Origin: Canna indica
Lineage: Eukaryota > Streptophyta > Magnoliopsida > Zingiberales > Cannaceae
Direction of reading: 5' to 3'
DNA: 64,000 nt
NCBI GenBank assembly: GCA_034359265.1
Contig: CP136897.1
Location: forward strand, 38,861,501 to 38,925,500
The notes under the pieces were generated by a model. It saw only the letters and a list, made by a program, of their open reading frames with translations, was not told where the DNA came from and did not search any database. The translations under genes and the position numbers were made by a program. Shown here piece by piece: positions 45,546-57,423 of the stretch. The stretch's first letter is position 1. Each line of letters starts with the position of its first letter.

Positions 45546-45664
45546 GGGTGCGATCATACCAGCACTAACGCACCGGATCCCATCAGAACTCCGAAGTTAA
45601 GCTTGCTTGGGCGAGAGTAGTACTAGGATGGGTGACCCCCTGGGAAGTCCTCGTGTTGCACCTT
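45546..45664 (+). rRNA. 5S rRNA: 5S rRNA gene, copy 105
   Basis: Full length; only G58T. Confidence 0.95.
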
Positions 45665-46030
45665 TTTTTTTACTACCTATTTGATTGCACGACGAGATCA
45701 TTTTTTTTACCAATCTTTCTAACCAAACGTTAAGGACGGACGACGTCATCGACATAAAATTTGGCTGTCGATCGCCCGCGCGGGGCCCGCCGCAACCTCT
45801 ACGGCCGGCTCGATCGACCAACCGGCCCGAAAAATTAAAATTTGTAAATAAATAAGAAAAATAACATTTCATTTATTATTTTTCGTTTAAAACGGGCGTA
45901 ACTCCGTGCATTATTGTCCGATTTCACCTTTTCACGTGGCGCTAAAAGGTGCGCGAAGAGACGAAGAAAATGACCCCGAGCTATCCCTCGGACGCTCACC
46001 CTTATTAGCCGACGATCAGAAGTGCATGAT

Positions 46031-46149
46031 GGGTGCGATCATACCAGCACTAACGCACCGGATCCCATCAGAACTCCGAAATTAAGCGTGCTTGGGCGAG
46101 AGTAGTACTAGGATGGGTGACCCCCTGGGAAGTCCTCGTGTTGCACCTT
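46031..46149 (+). rRNA. 5S rRNA: 5S rRNA gene, copy 106
   Basis: Full length; only G51A. T-run shortened, followed by ATACTACC. Confidence 0.95.
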
Positions 46150-46515
46150 TTTTTATACTACCCATTTGATTGCATGACGAGATCATTTTTTTTACCAATC
46201 TTTCTTACCAAACGTTAAGGACGGACGACGTCGTCGACATAAAATTTGGATGTCGATCGCCCGCGCGGGGCCCGCCGCAACCTCTACGGCCGGCTCAATC
46301 GACCAACCGATCCGAAAAATTAAAATTTATAAATAAATAAGAAATATAACATTTCAATTATTATTTTTCGTTTTAAACGGGCGTAACTCCGTGCATTATT
46401 GTCCGATTTCACCTTTTCACGTGGCGCTAAAAGGTGCGCGAAGAGACGAAGAAAATGACCCCGAGCTATCCCTCGGACGCTCACCCTTATTTGCCGACGA
46501 TCAGAAGTGCATGAT

Positions 46516-46634
46516 GGGTGCGATCATACCAGCACTAACGCACCGGATCCCATCAGAACTCCGAAATTAAGCGTGCTTGGGCGAGAGTAGTACTAGGATG
46601 GGTGACCCCCTGGGAAGTCCTCGTGTTGCACCTT
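46516..46634 (+). rRNA. 5S rRNA: 5S rRNA gene, copy 107
   Basis: Full length; only G51A. Sister of copy 106 with the same shortened T-run. Confidence 0.95.
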
Positions 46635-46839
46635 TTTTTATACTACCCATTTGATTGCATGACGAGATCATTTTTTTTACCAATCTTTCTAACCAAACGT
46701 TAAGGACGGACGACGTCGTCGATATAAAATTTGGCTGTGGATCGCCCGCGCGGGCGGGGCCCGCCGCAACCTCTACGGCCGGCTCGATCGACCAACCGAT
46801 CCGAAAAATTAAAATTTATAAATAAATAAGAGAAATAAC

Positions 46840-46948
46840 ATACCAGCACTAACGCACCGGATCTCATCAGAACTCCGAAGTTAAGCTTGCTTGGGCGAGA
46901 GTAGTACTAGGATGGGTGACCCCCTGGGAAGTCCTCGTATTGCACCTT
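46840..46948 (+). pseudogene. 5'-truncated 5S copy 108, chimeric
   Basis: Starts at position 11 and has C35T of the truncated class, but normal C47 and G51 and then G58T as in copies 83, 87 and 105; also G110A. Reads as a crossover between positions 36 and 57. Confidence 0.88.
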
Positions 46949-47314
46949 TTTTTTTTCTACCTATTTGATTGCACGACGAGATCATTTTTTTTACCAATCT
47001 TTCTAACCAAACGTTAAGGACGGACGACGTCATCGACATAAAATTTGGCTGTCGATCGCCCGCGCGGGGCCCGCCGCAACCTCTACGGCCGGCTCGATCG
47101 ACCAACCGGCCCGAAAAATTAAAATTTATAAATAAATAAGAAATATAACATTTCAATTATTATTTTTCGTTTTAAACGGGCGTAACTCCGTGCATTATTG
47201 TCCGATTTCAGCTTTTCACGTGGCGCTAAAAGGCGCGCGAAGAGACGAAGAAAATGACCCCGAGCTATCCCTCGGACGCTCACCCTTATTGGCCAACGAT
47301 CAGAAATGCATGAC

Positions 47315-47433
47315 GGGTGCGATCATACCAGCACTAAAGCACCGGATCCCATCAGAACTTCGAAGTTAAGCGTGCTTGGGCGAGAGTAGTACTAGGATGG
47401 GTGACCCCCTGGGAAGTCCTCGTGTTGCACCTT
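47315..47433 (+). rRNA. 5S rRNA: 5S rRNA gene, copy 109
   Basis: Full length. C24A, C46T. Confidence 0.95.
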
Positions 47434-47799
47434 TTTTTTTACTACCTATTTGATTGCATGACGAGATCATTTTTTTTACCAATCTTTCTAACCAAACGTT
47501 AAGGACGGACGACGTCGTCGACATAAAATTTGGATGTCGATCGCCCGCGCGGGGCCCGCCGCAACCTCTACGGCCGGCTCGATCGACCAACCGATCCGAA
47601 AAATTAAAATTTATAAATAAATAAGAAATATAACATTTCAATTATTATTTTTCGTTTTAAACGGGCGTAACTCCGTGCATTATTGTCCGATTTCATCTTT
47701 TCACGTGGCGCTAAAAGGTGCGCGAAGAGACGAAGAAAATGACCCCGAGCTATCCCTCGGATGCTCACCCTTATTAGCCGACGATCAGAAGTGCATGAT

Positions 47800-47918
47800 G
47801 GGTGCGATCATACCAGCACTAACGCATCGGATCCCATCAGAACTCCGAAGTTAAGCGTGCTTGGGCGAGAGTAGTACTAGGATGGGTGACCCCCTGGGAA
47901 GTCCTCGGGTTGCACCTT
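47800..47918 (+). rRNA. 5S rRNA: 5S rRNA gene, copy 110
   Basis: Full length. C28T, T109G. T-run shortened (followed by ATAATACC). Confidence 0.95.
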
Positions 47919-48284
47919 TTTTTATAATACCCATTTGATTGCATGACGAGATCATTTTTTTTACCAATCTTTCTAACCAAACGTTAAGGACGGACGACGT
48001 CGTCGACATAAAATTTGGATGTCGATCGCCCGCGCGGGGCCCGCCGTAACCTCTACGGCCGGCTCAATCGACCAACCGATCCGAAAAATTAAAATTTATA
48101 AATAAATAAGAAATATAACATTTCAATTATTATTTTTCGTTTTAAACGGGCGTAACTCCGTGCATTATTGTCCGATTTCACCTTTTCACGTGGCGCTAAA
48201 AGGTGCGCGAAGAGACGAAGAAAATGACCCCGAGCTATCCCTCGGACGCTCACCCTTATTGGCCGACGATCAGAATTGCATGAC

Positions 48285-48403
48285 GCGTGCGATCATACCA
48301 GCACTAATGCACCGGATCCCATCAGAACTTCGAAGTTAAGCGTGCTTGGGCGAGAGTAGTACTAGGATGGGTTACCCCCTGGGAAGTCCTCGTGTTGCAC
48401 CTT
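48285..48403 (+). rRNA. 5S rRNA: 5S rRNA gene, copy 111
   Basis: Full length. G2C, C24T, C46T, G89T. Confidence 0.95.
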
Positions 48404-48769
48404 TTTTTTTACTACCTATTTGATTGCATGACGAGATCATTTTTTTTACCAATCTTTCTATCCAAACGTTAAGGACGGACGACGTCGTCGACATAAAATT
48501 TGGATGTCGATCGCCCGCGCGGGGCCCGCCGTAACCTCTACGGCCGGCTCAATCGACCAACCGATCCGAAAAATTAAAATTTATAAATAAATAAGAAATA
48601 TAACATTTCAATTATTATTTTTCGTTTTAAACGGGCGTAACTCCGTGCATTATTGTCCGATTTCATCTTTTCACGTGGCGCTAAAAGGTGCGCGAAGAGA
48701 CGAAGAAAATGACCCCGAGCTATCCCTCGGATGCTCACCCTTATTAGCCGACGATCAGAAGTGCATGAT

Positions 48770-48888
48770 GGGTGCGTTCATACCAGCACTAACGCATCGG
48801 ATCCCATCAGAACTCCGAAGTTAAGCGTGCTTGGGCGAGAGTAGTACTAGGATGGGTGACCCCCTGGGAAGTCCTCGTGTTGCACCTT
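48770..48888 (+). rRNA. 5S rRNA: 5S rRNA gene, copy 112
   Basis: Full length. A8T, C28T. Confidence 0.95.
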
Positions 48889-49032
48889 TTTTTATAATAC
48901 CCATTTGATTGCATGACGAGATCATTTTTTTTACCAATCTTTCTATCCAACTTCCCTCGTGTTGCACCTTTTTTTATAATACCCATTTGATTGCATGACG
49001 AGATCATTTTTTTTACCAATCTTTCTATCCAA
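48873..49032 (+). repeat. Tandem duplication of 5S tail plus spacer, period 82 bp
   Basis: 78 bp from CCTCGTGTTGCACC to TTTCTATCCAA occur twice, separated by CTTC. The second copy carries an isolated 5S tail (copy 113), so the terminator region is doubled. Confidence 0.9.
48955..48968 (+). pseudogene. 5S 3' remnant, copy 113 (14 bp)
   Basis: CCTCGTGTTGCACC, positions 104-117, inside the 82-bp-period duplication. The same 14 bp is left in copy 31. Confidence 0.85.
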
Positions 49033-49336
49033 ACGTTAAGGACGGACGACGTCGTCGACATAAAATTTGGATGTCGATCGCCCGCGCGGGGCCCGCCGCA
49101 ACCTCTACGGCCGGCTCAATCGACCAACCGATCCGAAAAATTAAAATTTATAAATAAATAAGAAATATAACATTTCAATTATTATTTTTCGTTTTAAACG
49201 GGCGTAACTCCGTGCATTATTGTCTGATTTCATCTTTTCACGTGGCGCTAAAAGGTGCGCGAAGAGACGAAGAAAATGACCCCGAGCTATCCCTCGGAGG
49301 CTCACCCTTATTAGCCGACGATCAGAAGTCCATGAT

Positions 49337-49455
49337 GGGTCCGATCATACCAGCACTAACGCATCGGATCCCATCAGAACTCCGAAGTTAAGCGTGCTTG
49401 GGCGAGAGTAGTACTAGGATGGGTGACCCCCTGGGAATTCCTCGTGTTGCACCTT
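49337..49455 (+). rRNA. 5S rRNA: 5S rRNA gene, copy 114
   Basis: Full length. G5C, C28T, G102T. Confidence 0.95.
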
Positions 49456-49660
49456 TTTTTATAATACCCATTTGATTGCATGACGAGATCATTTTTTTTA
49501 CCAATCTTTCTAACCAAACGTTAAGGACGGACGACGTCGTCGACATAAAATTTGGCTGTGGATCGCCCGCGCGGGCGGGGCCCGCCGCAACCTCTACGGC
49601 CGGCTCGATCGACCAACCGACCCGAAAAATTAAAATTTATAAATAAATAAGAGAAATAAC

Positions 49661-49769
49661 ATACCAGCACTAACGCACCGGATCTCATTAGAACTCTGAA
49701 TTTAAGCGTGCTTGGGCGAGAGTAGTACTAGGATGGGTGACCCCCTGGGAAGTCCTCGTGTTGCACATT
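49661..49769 (+). pseudogene. 5'-truncated 5S copy 115
   Basis: Starts at position 11. C35T, C39T, C47T, G51T, C117A. Confidence 0.9.
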
Positions 49770-49777
49770 TTTTTTTT

Positions 49778-49851
49778 ACTACCAATTTGATTGCACGACG
49801 AGATCATTTTTTTTACTACCCATTTGATTGCATGACGATATCATTTTTTTT
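49778..49851 (+). repeat. 37-bp tandem duplication in the spacer
   Basis: ACTACC through the oligo-T run occurs twice with differences (CAATTTG / CCATTTG, GCACG / GCATG, GAGATC / GATATC). It gives three T-runs after copy 115. Confidence 0.88.
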
Positions 49852-50173
49852 ACCAATCTTTCTAACCAAACGTTAAGGACGGACGACGTCGTCGACATAA
49901 AATTTGGTTGTCGATCGCCCGCGCGGGGCCCGCCGCAACCTCTACGGCCGGCTCGATCGACCAACCGATCCGAAAAATTAAAATTTGTAAATAAATAAGA
50001 AATATAACATTTCAATTATTATTTTTTGTTTTAAACGGGCGTAACTCCTTGCATTATTGTCCGATTTCACCTTTTCACGTGGCGCTAAAAGGTGCGCGAA
50101 GAGACAAAGAAAATGACCCCGAGCTATCCCTCGGACGCTCACCCTTATTAGCCGACGATTAGAAGTGCATGAC

Positions 50174-50292
50174 GGGTGCGATCATACCAGCATTAACGCA
50201 CTAGATCCCATCAAAACTCCGAAGTTAAGCGTGCTTGGGCGAGAGTAGTACTAGGATGGGTGACCCCCTGGGAAGTCCTCGTGTTGCACCTT
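50174..50292 (+). rRNA. 5S rRNA: 5S rRNA gene, copy 116
   Basis: Full length. C20T, C29T, G30A, G41A. Confidence 0.95.
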
Positions 50293-50481
50293 TTTTTTTA
50301 CTACCTATTTGATTGCACGACGAGATCATTTTTTTTACCAATCTTTCTAACCAAACGTTAAGGACGGACGACGTCGTCGACGTAAAATTTGGCTGTGGAT
50401 CGCCCGCCGCAACCTCTACGGCTGGCTCGTCGACCAACCGACCCGAAAAATTAAAATTTATAAATAAATAAGAGAAATAAC

Positions 50482-50590
50482 ATACCAGCACTAACGCACC
50501 GGATCTCATTAGAACTCTGAATTTAAGCGTGCTTGGGCGAGAGTAGTACTAGGATGGGTGACCCCCTGGGAAGTCCTCGTGTTGCACATT
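50482..50590 (+). pseudogene. 5'-truncated 5S copy 117
   Basis: Same as copy 115 (C35T, C39T, C47T, G51T, C117A). Confidence 0.9.
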
Positions 50591-50598
50591 TTTTTTTT

Positions 50599-50672
50599 AC
50601 TACCAATTTGATTGCACGACGAGATCATTTTTTTTACTACCCATTTGATTGCATGACGATATCATTTTTTTT
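50599..50672 (+). repeat. 37-bp tandem duplication in the spacer (second occurrence)
   Basis: Carried along with the 821-bp repeat; same structure as at 49778-49851. Confidence 0.88.
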
Positions 50673-50994
50673 ACCAGTCTTTCTAACCAAACGTTAAGGA
50701 CGGACGACGTCGTCGACATAAAATTTGGTTGTCGATCGCCCGCGCGGGGCCCGCCGCAACCTCTACGGCCGGCTCGATCGACCAACCGATCCGAAAAATT
50801 AAAATTTGTAAATAAATAAGAAATATAACATTTCAATTATTATTTTTTGTTTTAAACGGGCGTAACTCCTTGCATTATTGTCCGATTTCACCTTTTCACG
50901 TGGCGCTAAAAGGTGCGCGAAGAGACAAAGAAAATGACCCCGAGCTATCCCTCGGACGCTCACCCTTATTAGCCGACGATTAGAAGTGCATGAC

Positions 50995-51113
50995 GGGTGC
51001 GATCATACCAGCACTAACGCACTAGATCCCATCAAAACTCCGAAGTTAAGCGTGCTTGGGCGAGAGTAGTACTAGGATGGGTGACCCCCTGGGAAGTCCT
51101 CGTGTTGCACCTT
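50995..51113 (+). rRNA. 5S rRNA: 5S rRNA gene, copy 118
   Basis: Full length. C29T, G30A, G41A. Confidence 0.95.
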
Positions 51114-51303
51114 TTTTTTTACTACCTATTTGATTGCACGACGAGATCATTTTTTTTACCAATCTTTCTAACCAAACGTTAAGGACGGATGACGTCGTCG
51201 ACATAAAATTTGGCTGTGGATCGCCCGCCGCAACCTCTACGGCTGGCTCGATCGACCAACCGACCCGAAAAATTAAAATTTATAAATAAATAAGAGAAAT
51301 AAC

Positions 51304-51412
51304 ATACCAGCACTAACGCACCGGATCTCATCAGAACTCTGAATTTAAGCGTGCTTGGGCGAGAGTAGTACTAGGATGGGTGACCCCCTGGGAAGTCCTC
51401 GTGTTGCACCTT
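51304..51412 (+). pseudogene. 5'-truncated 5S copy 119
   Basis: Starts at position 11. C35T, C47T, G51T. T-run interrupted by C (TTTCTTTTTT). Confidence 0.9.
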
Positions 51413-51778
51413 TCTTTTTTACTACCAATTTGATTGCACGACGAGATCATTTTTTTTACCAATCTTTCTAACCAAACGTTAAGGACGGACGACATCGTCG
51501 ACATAAAATTTGGCTGTCGATCGCCCGCGCGGGGCCCACCGCAAACTCAACGGCCGGCTCGATCGACCAACCGACCCGAAAAATTAAATTTGTAAATAAA
51601 TAAGAAATATAACATTTCAATTATTATTTTTCGTTTAAAACGGGCGTAACTCCGTGCATTATTGTCCGATTTCAGCTTTTCACGTGGCGCTAAAAGGCGC
51701 GCCAAGAGACGAAGAAAATGACCCCGAGCTATCCCTCGGACGCTCACCCTTATTAGCCGACGATCTGAATTGCATCAC

Positions 51779-51897
51779 GAGTTCGATCATACCAGCACTA
51801 ACGCACAGGATCCCATCAGAACTCCGAAGTTAAGCCTGCTTGGGCGAGAGTAGTACTATGATGGGTGACCCCCTGGGAAGTCCTCGTGTTGCACCTT
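51779..51897 (+). rRNA. 5S rRNA: 5S rRNA gene, copy 120
   Basis: Full length. G2A, G5T, C29A, G58C, G81T. Confidence 0.94.
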
Positions 51898-52263
51898 TTT
51901 TTTTACTACCTATTTGATTGCACGACGAGATCATTTTTTTTACCAATCTTTCTAACCAAACGTTAAGGACGGACGACGTCATCGACATAAAATTTGGCTG
52001 TCGATCGCCCGCGCGGGGCCCGCCGCAACCTCTACGACCGGCTCGATCGACCAACCGGCCCGAAAAATTAAAATTTGTAAATAAATAAGAAAAATAACAT
52101 TTCATTTATTATTTTTCGTTTAAAACGGGCGTAACTTCGTGCATCATTGTCCGATTTCATCTTTTCACGTGGCGCTAAAAGGCGCGCGAAGAGACGAAGA
52201 AAATCACCCCGAGCTATCCCTCGGACGCTCAACCTTATTAGCCGACGATCAGAAGTGCACGAC

Positions 52264-52382
52264 TGGTGCGATCATACCAGCACTAACGCACCGGATCCCA
52301 TCAGAACTCCGAAGTTAAGCGTGCTTGGGCGAGAGTAGTACTAGGATGGGTGACCCCCTGGGAAGTCCTCGTGTTGCACCTT
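52264..52382 (+). rRNA. 5S rRNA: 5S rRNA gene, copy 121
   Basis: Full length; only G1T. Otherwise consensus, with an intact terminator. Confidence 0.96.
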
Positions 52383-52748
52383 TTTTTTTACTACCTATTT
52401 GATTGCACGACGAGATCATTTTTTTTACCAATCTTTCTAACCAAACGTTAAGGACGGACGACGTCGTCGACATAAAATTTGGTTGTGGATCGTCCGCGCG
52501 GGGCCCGCCGCAACCTCTACGGCCGGCTCAATCGACCAACCGATCCGAAAAATTAAAATTTGTAAATAAATAAGAAAAATAACATTTCAATTATTATTTT
52601 TTGTTTAAAACGGGCGTAACTCCGTGCATTATTGTCCGATTTCATCTTTTCACGTGGCGCTAAAAGGCGCGCGAAGAGACGAAGAAAATGACCCCGAGCT
52701 ATCCCTCGGACGGTCACCCTTATTAGCCGACGATCAGAAGTGCATCAC

Positions 52749-52867
52749 GGGTTCGATCATACCAGCACAAACGCACCGGATCCCATCAGAACTCCGAAGT
52801 TAAGCGTGCTTGGGCGAAAGTAGTACTAGGATGGGTGACCCCCTGGGAAGTCCTCGTGTTGCACCTT
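52749..52867 (+). rRNA. 5S rRNA: 5S rRNA gene, copy 122
   Basis: Full length. G5T, T21A, G70A. First of seven copies with the G5T + T21A pair (122-125, 129-131), all between 52.7 and 57.1 kb. Confidence 0.95.
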
Positions 52868-53233
52868 TTTTTTTACTACCTATTTGATTGCACGACGAGA
52901 TCATTTTTTTTACCAATCTTTCTAACCAAACGTTAAGGACGGACGACGTCGTCGACATAAAATTTGGCTGTGGATCGTCCGCGCGGGGCCCGCTGCAACC
53001 TCTACGGCCGGCTCGATCGACCAACCGACCCGAAAAATTAAAATTTGTAAATAAATAAGAAAAATAACATTTCAATTATTATTTTTCGTTTAAAACGGGC
53101 GTAACTCCGTGCATTATTGTCTGATTTCAGCTTTTCACGTGGCGCTAAAAGGCGCGCGAAGAGACTAAGAAAATGACCCCGAGCTATCCCTCGGACGGTC
53201 ACCCTTATTAGCCGACGATCAGAAGTGGATCAC

Positions 53234-53352
53234 GGGTTCGATCATACCAGCACAAACGCACCGGATCCCAACAGAACTACGAAGTTAAGCGTGCTTGGGC
53301 GAGAGTAGTACTAGGATGGGTGACCCCCTGGGAAGTCCTCGTGTTGCACCTT
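53234..53352 (+). rRNA. 5S rRNA: 5S rRNA gene, copy 123
   Basis: Full length. G5T, T21A, T38A, C46A. Confidence 0.95.
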
Positions 53353-53718
53353 TTTTTTTACTACCTATTTGATTGCACGACGAGATCATTTTTTTTACCA
53401 ATCTTTCTAACCAAACGTTAAGGACGGACGACGTCGTCGACATTAAATTTGGCTGTGGATCGTCCGCGCGGGGCCCGCCGCAACCTCTACGGCCGGCTCA
53501 ATCGACCAACCGACCCGAAAAATTAAAATTTGTAAATAAATAAGAAATATAACATTTCAATTATTATTTTTCGTTTAAAACGGGCGTAACTCCGTGCATT
53601 ATTGTCCGATTTCAGCTTTTCACGTGGCGCTAAAACGCGCGCCAAGAGACGAAGAAAATGACCCCGAGCTATCCCTCGGACGGTCACCCTTATTAGCCGA
53701 CGATCAGAAGTGCATCAC

Positions 53719-53837
53719 GGGTTCGATCATACCAGCACAAACGCACCGGATCCCATCAGAACTCCGAAGTTAAGCGTGCTTGGGCGAAAGTAGTACTAGG
53801 ATGGGTGACCCCCTGGGAAGTCCTCGTGTTGCACCTT
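53719..53837 (+). rRNA. 5S rRNA: 5S rRNA gene, copy 124
   Basis: Full length. G5T, T21A, G70A; same gene haplotype as copy 122 at a 970-bp (two-unit) offset. Confidence 0.95.
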
Positions 53838-54203
53838 TTTTTTTACTACCTATTTGATTGCACGACGAGATCATTTTTTTTACCAATCTTTCTAACCAAA
53901 CGTTAAGGACGGACGACGTCGTCGACATAAAATTTGGCTGTGGATCGTCCGCGCGGGGCCCGCTGCAACCTCTACGGCCGGCTCGATCGACCAACCGACC
54001 CGAAAAATTAAAATTTGTAAATAAATAAGAAAAATAACATTTCAATTATTATTTTTCGTTTAAAACGGGCGTAACTCCGTGCATTATTGTCCGATTTCAG
54101 CTTTTCACGTGGCGCTAAAAGGCGCGCGAAGAGACGAAGAAAATGACCCCGAGCTATCCCTCGGACGGTCACCCTTATTAGCCGACGATCAGAAGTGCAT
54201 CAC

Positions 54204-54322
54204 GGGTTCGATCATACCAGCACAAACGCACCGGATCCCATCAGAACTCCGAAGTTAAGCGTGCTTCGGCGAAAGTACTACTAGGATGGGTGACCCCCTG
54301 GGAAGTCCTCGTGTTGCACCTT
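54204..54322 (+). rRNA. 5S rRNA: 5S rRNA gene, copy 125
   Basis: Full length. G5T, T21A, G64C, G70A, G75C. Confidence 0.95.
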
Positions 54323-54687
54323 TTTTTTTACTACCTATTTGATTGCACGACGAGATCATTTTTTTTACCAATCTTTCTAACCAAACGTTAAGGACGGACG
54401 ACGTCGTCGACATTAAATTTGGCTGTCGATCGCCCGCGCGGGGCCCACCGCAAACTCAACGGCCGGCTCGATCGACCAACCGACCCGAAAAATTAAATTT
54501 GTAAATAAATAAGAAATATAACATTTCAATTATTATTTTTCGTTTAAAACGGGCGTACCTCCGTGCATTATTGTCCGATTTCAGCTTTTCACGTGGCGCT
54601 AAAAGGCGCGCCAAGAGACGAAGTAAATGACCCCGAGCTATCCCTCGGACGCTCACCCTTATTAGCCGACAATCAGAATTGCATCAC

Positions 54688-54806
54688 TAGTGCGATCATA
54701 CCAGCACTAACGCACCGGATCCCATGAGAACTCCGAAGTTAAGCGTGCTTGGGCGAGAGTAGTACTATGATGGGTGACCCCCTGGGAAGTCCTCGTGTTG
54801 CACCTT
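54688..54806 (+). rRNA. 5S rRNA: 5S rRNA gene, copy 126
   Basis: Full length. G1T, G2A, C39G, G81T. Confidence 0.94.
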
Positions 54807-55172
54807 TTTTTTTACTACCTATTTGATTGCACGACGAGATCATTTTTTTTACCAATCTTTCTAACCAAACGTTAAGGACGGACGACGTCATCGACATAAA
54901 ATTTGGCTGTCGATCGCCCGCGCGGGGCCCGCCGCAACCTCTACGGCCGGCTCGATCGACCAACCGGCCCGAAAAATTAAAATTTGTAAATAAATAAGAA
55001 AAATAACATTTCATTTATTATTTTTCGTTTAAAACGGGCGTAACTTCGTGCATCATTGTCCGATTTCATCTTTTCACGTGGCGCTAAAAGACGCGCGAAG
55101 AGATGAAGAAAATCGCCCCGAGCTATCCCTCGGACGCTCAACCTTATTAGCCGACGATCAGAAGTGCACGAC

Positions 55173-55291
55173 GGGTGCGATCATACCAGCACTAACGCAC
55201 CGGATCCCATCAGAACTCCGAAGTTAAGCGTGCTTGGGCGAGAGTAGTACTAGGATGGGTGACCCCCTGGGAAGTCCTCGTGTTGCACCTT
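55173..55291 (+). rRNA. 5S rRNA: 5S rRNA gene, copy 127 (exact consensus)
   Basis: The only copy I found that matches the window consensus at all 117 compared positions. Upstream TTATTAG, C at -1 and the T-run are intact. The best candidate for a functional gene here. Confidence 0.97.
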
Positions 55292-55492
55292 TTTTTTTCC
55301 TACCTATTTGATTGCATGACGAGATCATTTTTTTTACCAATCTTTCTAACCAAACGTTAAAGACGGACGACGTCGTCGACATAAAATTTGGCTGTGGATC
55401 GCCCGCGCGGGGCCCGCCGCAACCTCTACGGCCGGCTCGATCGACCAACCGACCCGAAAAATTAAAATTTGTAAATAAATAAGAAAAATAAC

Positions 55493-55601
55493 ATACCAGC
55501 ACTAACGCACCGGATCCCATTAGAACTCCGAAGTTAAGCGTGCTTGGGCGAGAGTAGTACTTGGATGGTTGACCCCCTGGGAAGTCCTCGTGTTGCACCT
55601 T
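55493..55601 (+). pseudogene. 5'-truncated 5S copy 128
   Basis: Starts at position 11. C39T, A80T, G87T, without the usual C35T, C47T, G51T. The spacer before it has the linked GTGGATC marker. Confidence 0.9.
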
Positions 55602-55968
55602 TTTTTTTTACTACCAATTTAATTGCACGACGAGATCATTTTTTTTACCAATCTTTCTAACCAAACGTTAAGGACGGACGACGTCGTCGACATAAAATTT
55701 GGCTGTCGTTCGCCCGCGCGGGGCCCGCCGCAACCTCTACGACCGGCTCGATCGACCAACCGACCCGAAAAATTAAAATTTGTAAATAAATAAGAAAAAT
55801 AACATTTCAATTATTATTTTTCGTTTAAAACGGGCGTAACTCCGTGCATTATTGTCCGATTTCAGCTTTTCACGTGGCGCTAAAAGGCGCGCGAAGAGAC
55901 GAAGAAAATGACCCCGAGCTATCCCTCGGACGGTCACCCTTTTTAACCGACGATCAGAAGTGCATCAC

Positions 55969-56087
55969 GGGTTCGATCATACCAGCACAAACGCACCGGA
56001 TCCCATCAGAACTACGAAGTTAAGCGTGCTTGGGCGAGAGTAGTACTAGGATGGGTGACCCCCTGGGAAGTCCTCGTGTTGCACCTT
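55969..56087 (+). rRNA. 5S rRNA: 5S rRNA gene, copy 129
   Basis: Full length. G5T, T21A, C46A. The upstream TATA-like element reads TTTTTAACC instead of TTATTAGCC. Confidence 0.95.
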
Positions 56088-56453
56088 TTTTTTTACTACC
56101 TATTTGATTGCACGACGAGATCATTTTTTTTACCAATCTTTCTAACCAAACGTTAAGGACGGACGACGTCGTCGACATAAATTTTGGCTGTGGATCGTCC
56201 GCGCGGGGCCCGCTGCAACCTCTACGGCCGGCTCAGTCGACCAACCGACCCGAAAAATTAAAATTTGTAAATAAATAAGAAAAATAACATTTCAATTATT
56301 ATTTTTCGTTTAAAACGGGCGTAACACCGTGCATTATTGTCCGATTTCATCTTTTCACGTGCCGCTAAAACGAGCGCGAAGAGACGAAGAAAATGACCCC
56401 GAGCTATCCCTCGGACGGTCACCCTTATTAGCCGACGATCAGAAGTGCATCAC

Positions 56454-56572
56454 GGGTTCGATCATACCAGCACAAACGCATCGGATCCCATCAGAACTCC
56501 GAAGTTAAGCGTGCTTGGGCGAAAGTTGTACTAGGATGGCTGACCCCCTGGGAAGTCCTCGTGTTGCACCTT
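56454..56572 (+). rRNA. 5S rRNA: 5S rRNA gene, copy 130
   Basis: Full length. G5T, T21A, C28T, G70A, A74T, G87C. Confidence 0.94.
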
Positions 56573-56938
56573 TTTTTTTACTACCTATTTGATTGCACGA
56601 CGAGATCGTTTTTTTTACCAATCTTTCTAACCAAACGTTAAGGACGGACGACGTCGTCGACATAAAATTTGGCTGTGGATCGTCCGCGCGGGGCCCGCCG
56701 CAACCTCTACGGCCGGCTCAATCGACCAACCGACCCGAAAAATTAAAATTTGTAAATAAATAAGAAAAATAACATTTCAATTATTATTTTTCGTTTAAAA
56801 CGGGCGTAACTCCGTGCATTTTTGTCCGATTTTAGCTTTTCACGTGGCGCTAAAAGGCGCGCGAAGAGACGAAGAAAATGACCCCGAGCTATCCCTCGGA
56901 CGGTCACCCTTATTAGCCGACGATCAGAAGTGCATCAC

Positions 56939-57057
56939 GGGTTCGATCATACCAGCACAAACGCACCGGATCCCATCAGAACTCCGAAGTTAAGCGTGCT
57001 TGGGCGAAAGTAGTACTAGGATGGGTGACCCCCTGGGAAGTCCTCGTGTTGTACCTT
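56939..57057 (+). rRNA. 5S rRNA: 5S rRNA gene, copy 131
   Basis: Full length. G5T, T21A, G70A, C114T. Confidence 0.95.
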
Positions 57058-57423
57058 TTTTTTTACTACCTATTTGATTGCACGACGAGATCATTTTTTT
57101 TACCAATCTTTCTAACCAAACGTTAAGGACGGACGACGTCATCGACATAAAATTTGGCTGTCGATCGCCCGCGCGGGGCCCGCCGCAACCTCTACGGCCG
57201 GCTCGATCGACCAACCGACCCGAAAAATTAAAATTTGTAAATAAATATGAAAAATAACATTTCATTTATTATTTTTCGTTTAAAACGGGCGTAACTTCGT
57301 GCATTATTGTCCGATTTCATCTTTTCACGTTGCGATAAATGGCGCGCGAAGAGACGAAGAAAATGACCCCGATCAATCCCTCGGACGCTCACCCTTATTA
57401 GCCGACGATCAGAAGTGCACGAA

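Larger units (their letters stand above)
49661..50481 (+). repeat. 821-bp higher-order repeat, copy 1
   Basis: A truncated unit plus a full unit (copies 115-116), repeated directly as copies 117-118. Both blocks share the 37-bp spacer duplication and C117A. Confidence 0.9.
50482..51302 (+). repeat. 821-bp higher-order repeat, copy 2
   Basis: Copies 117-118. Differences seen from copy 1 are few (for example C20T only in copy 116, and GTCGTCGACG versus GTCGTCGACA in the spacer). Confidence 0.9.
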
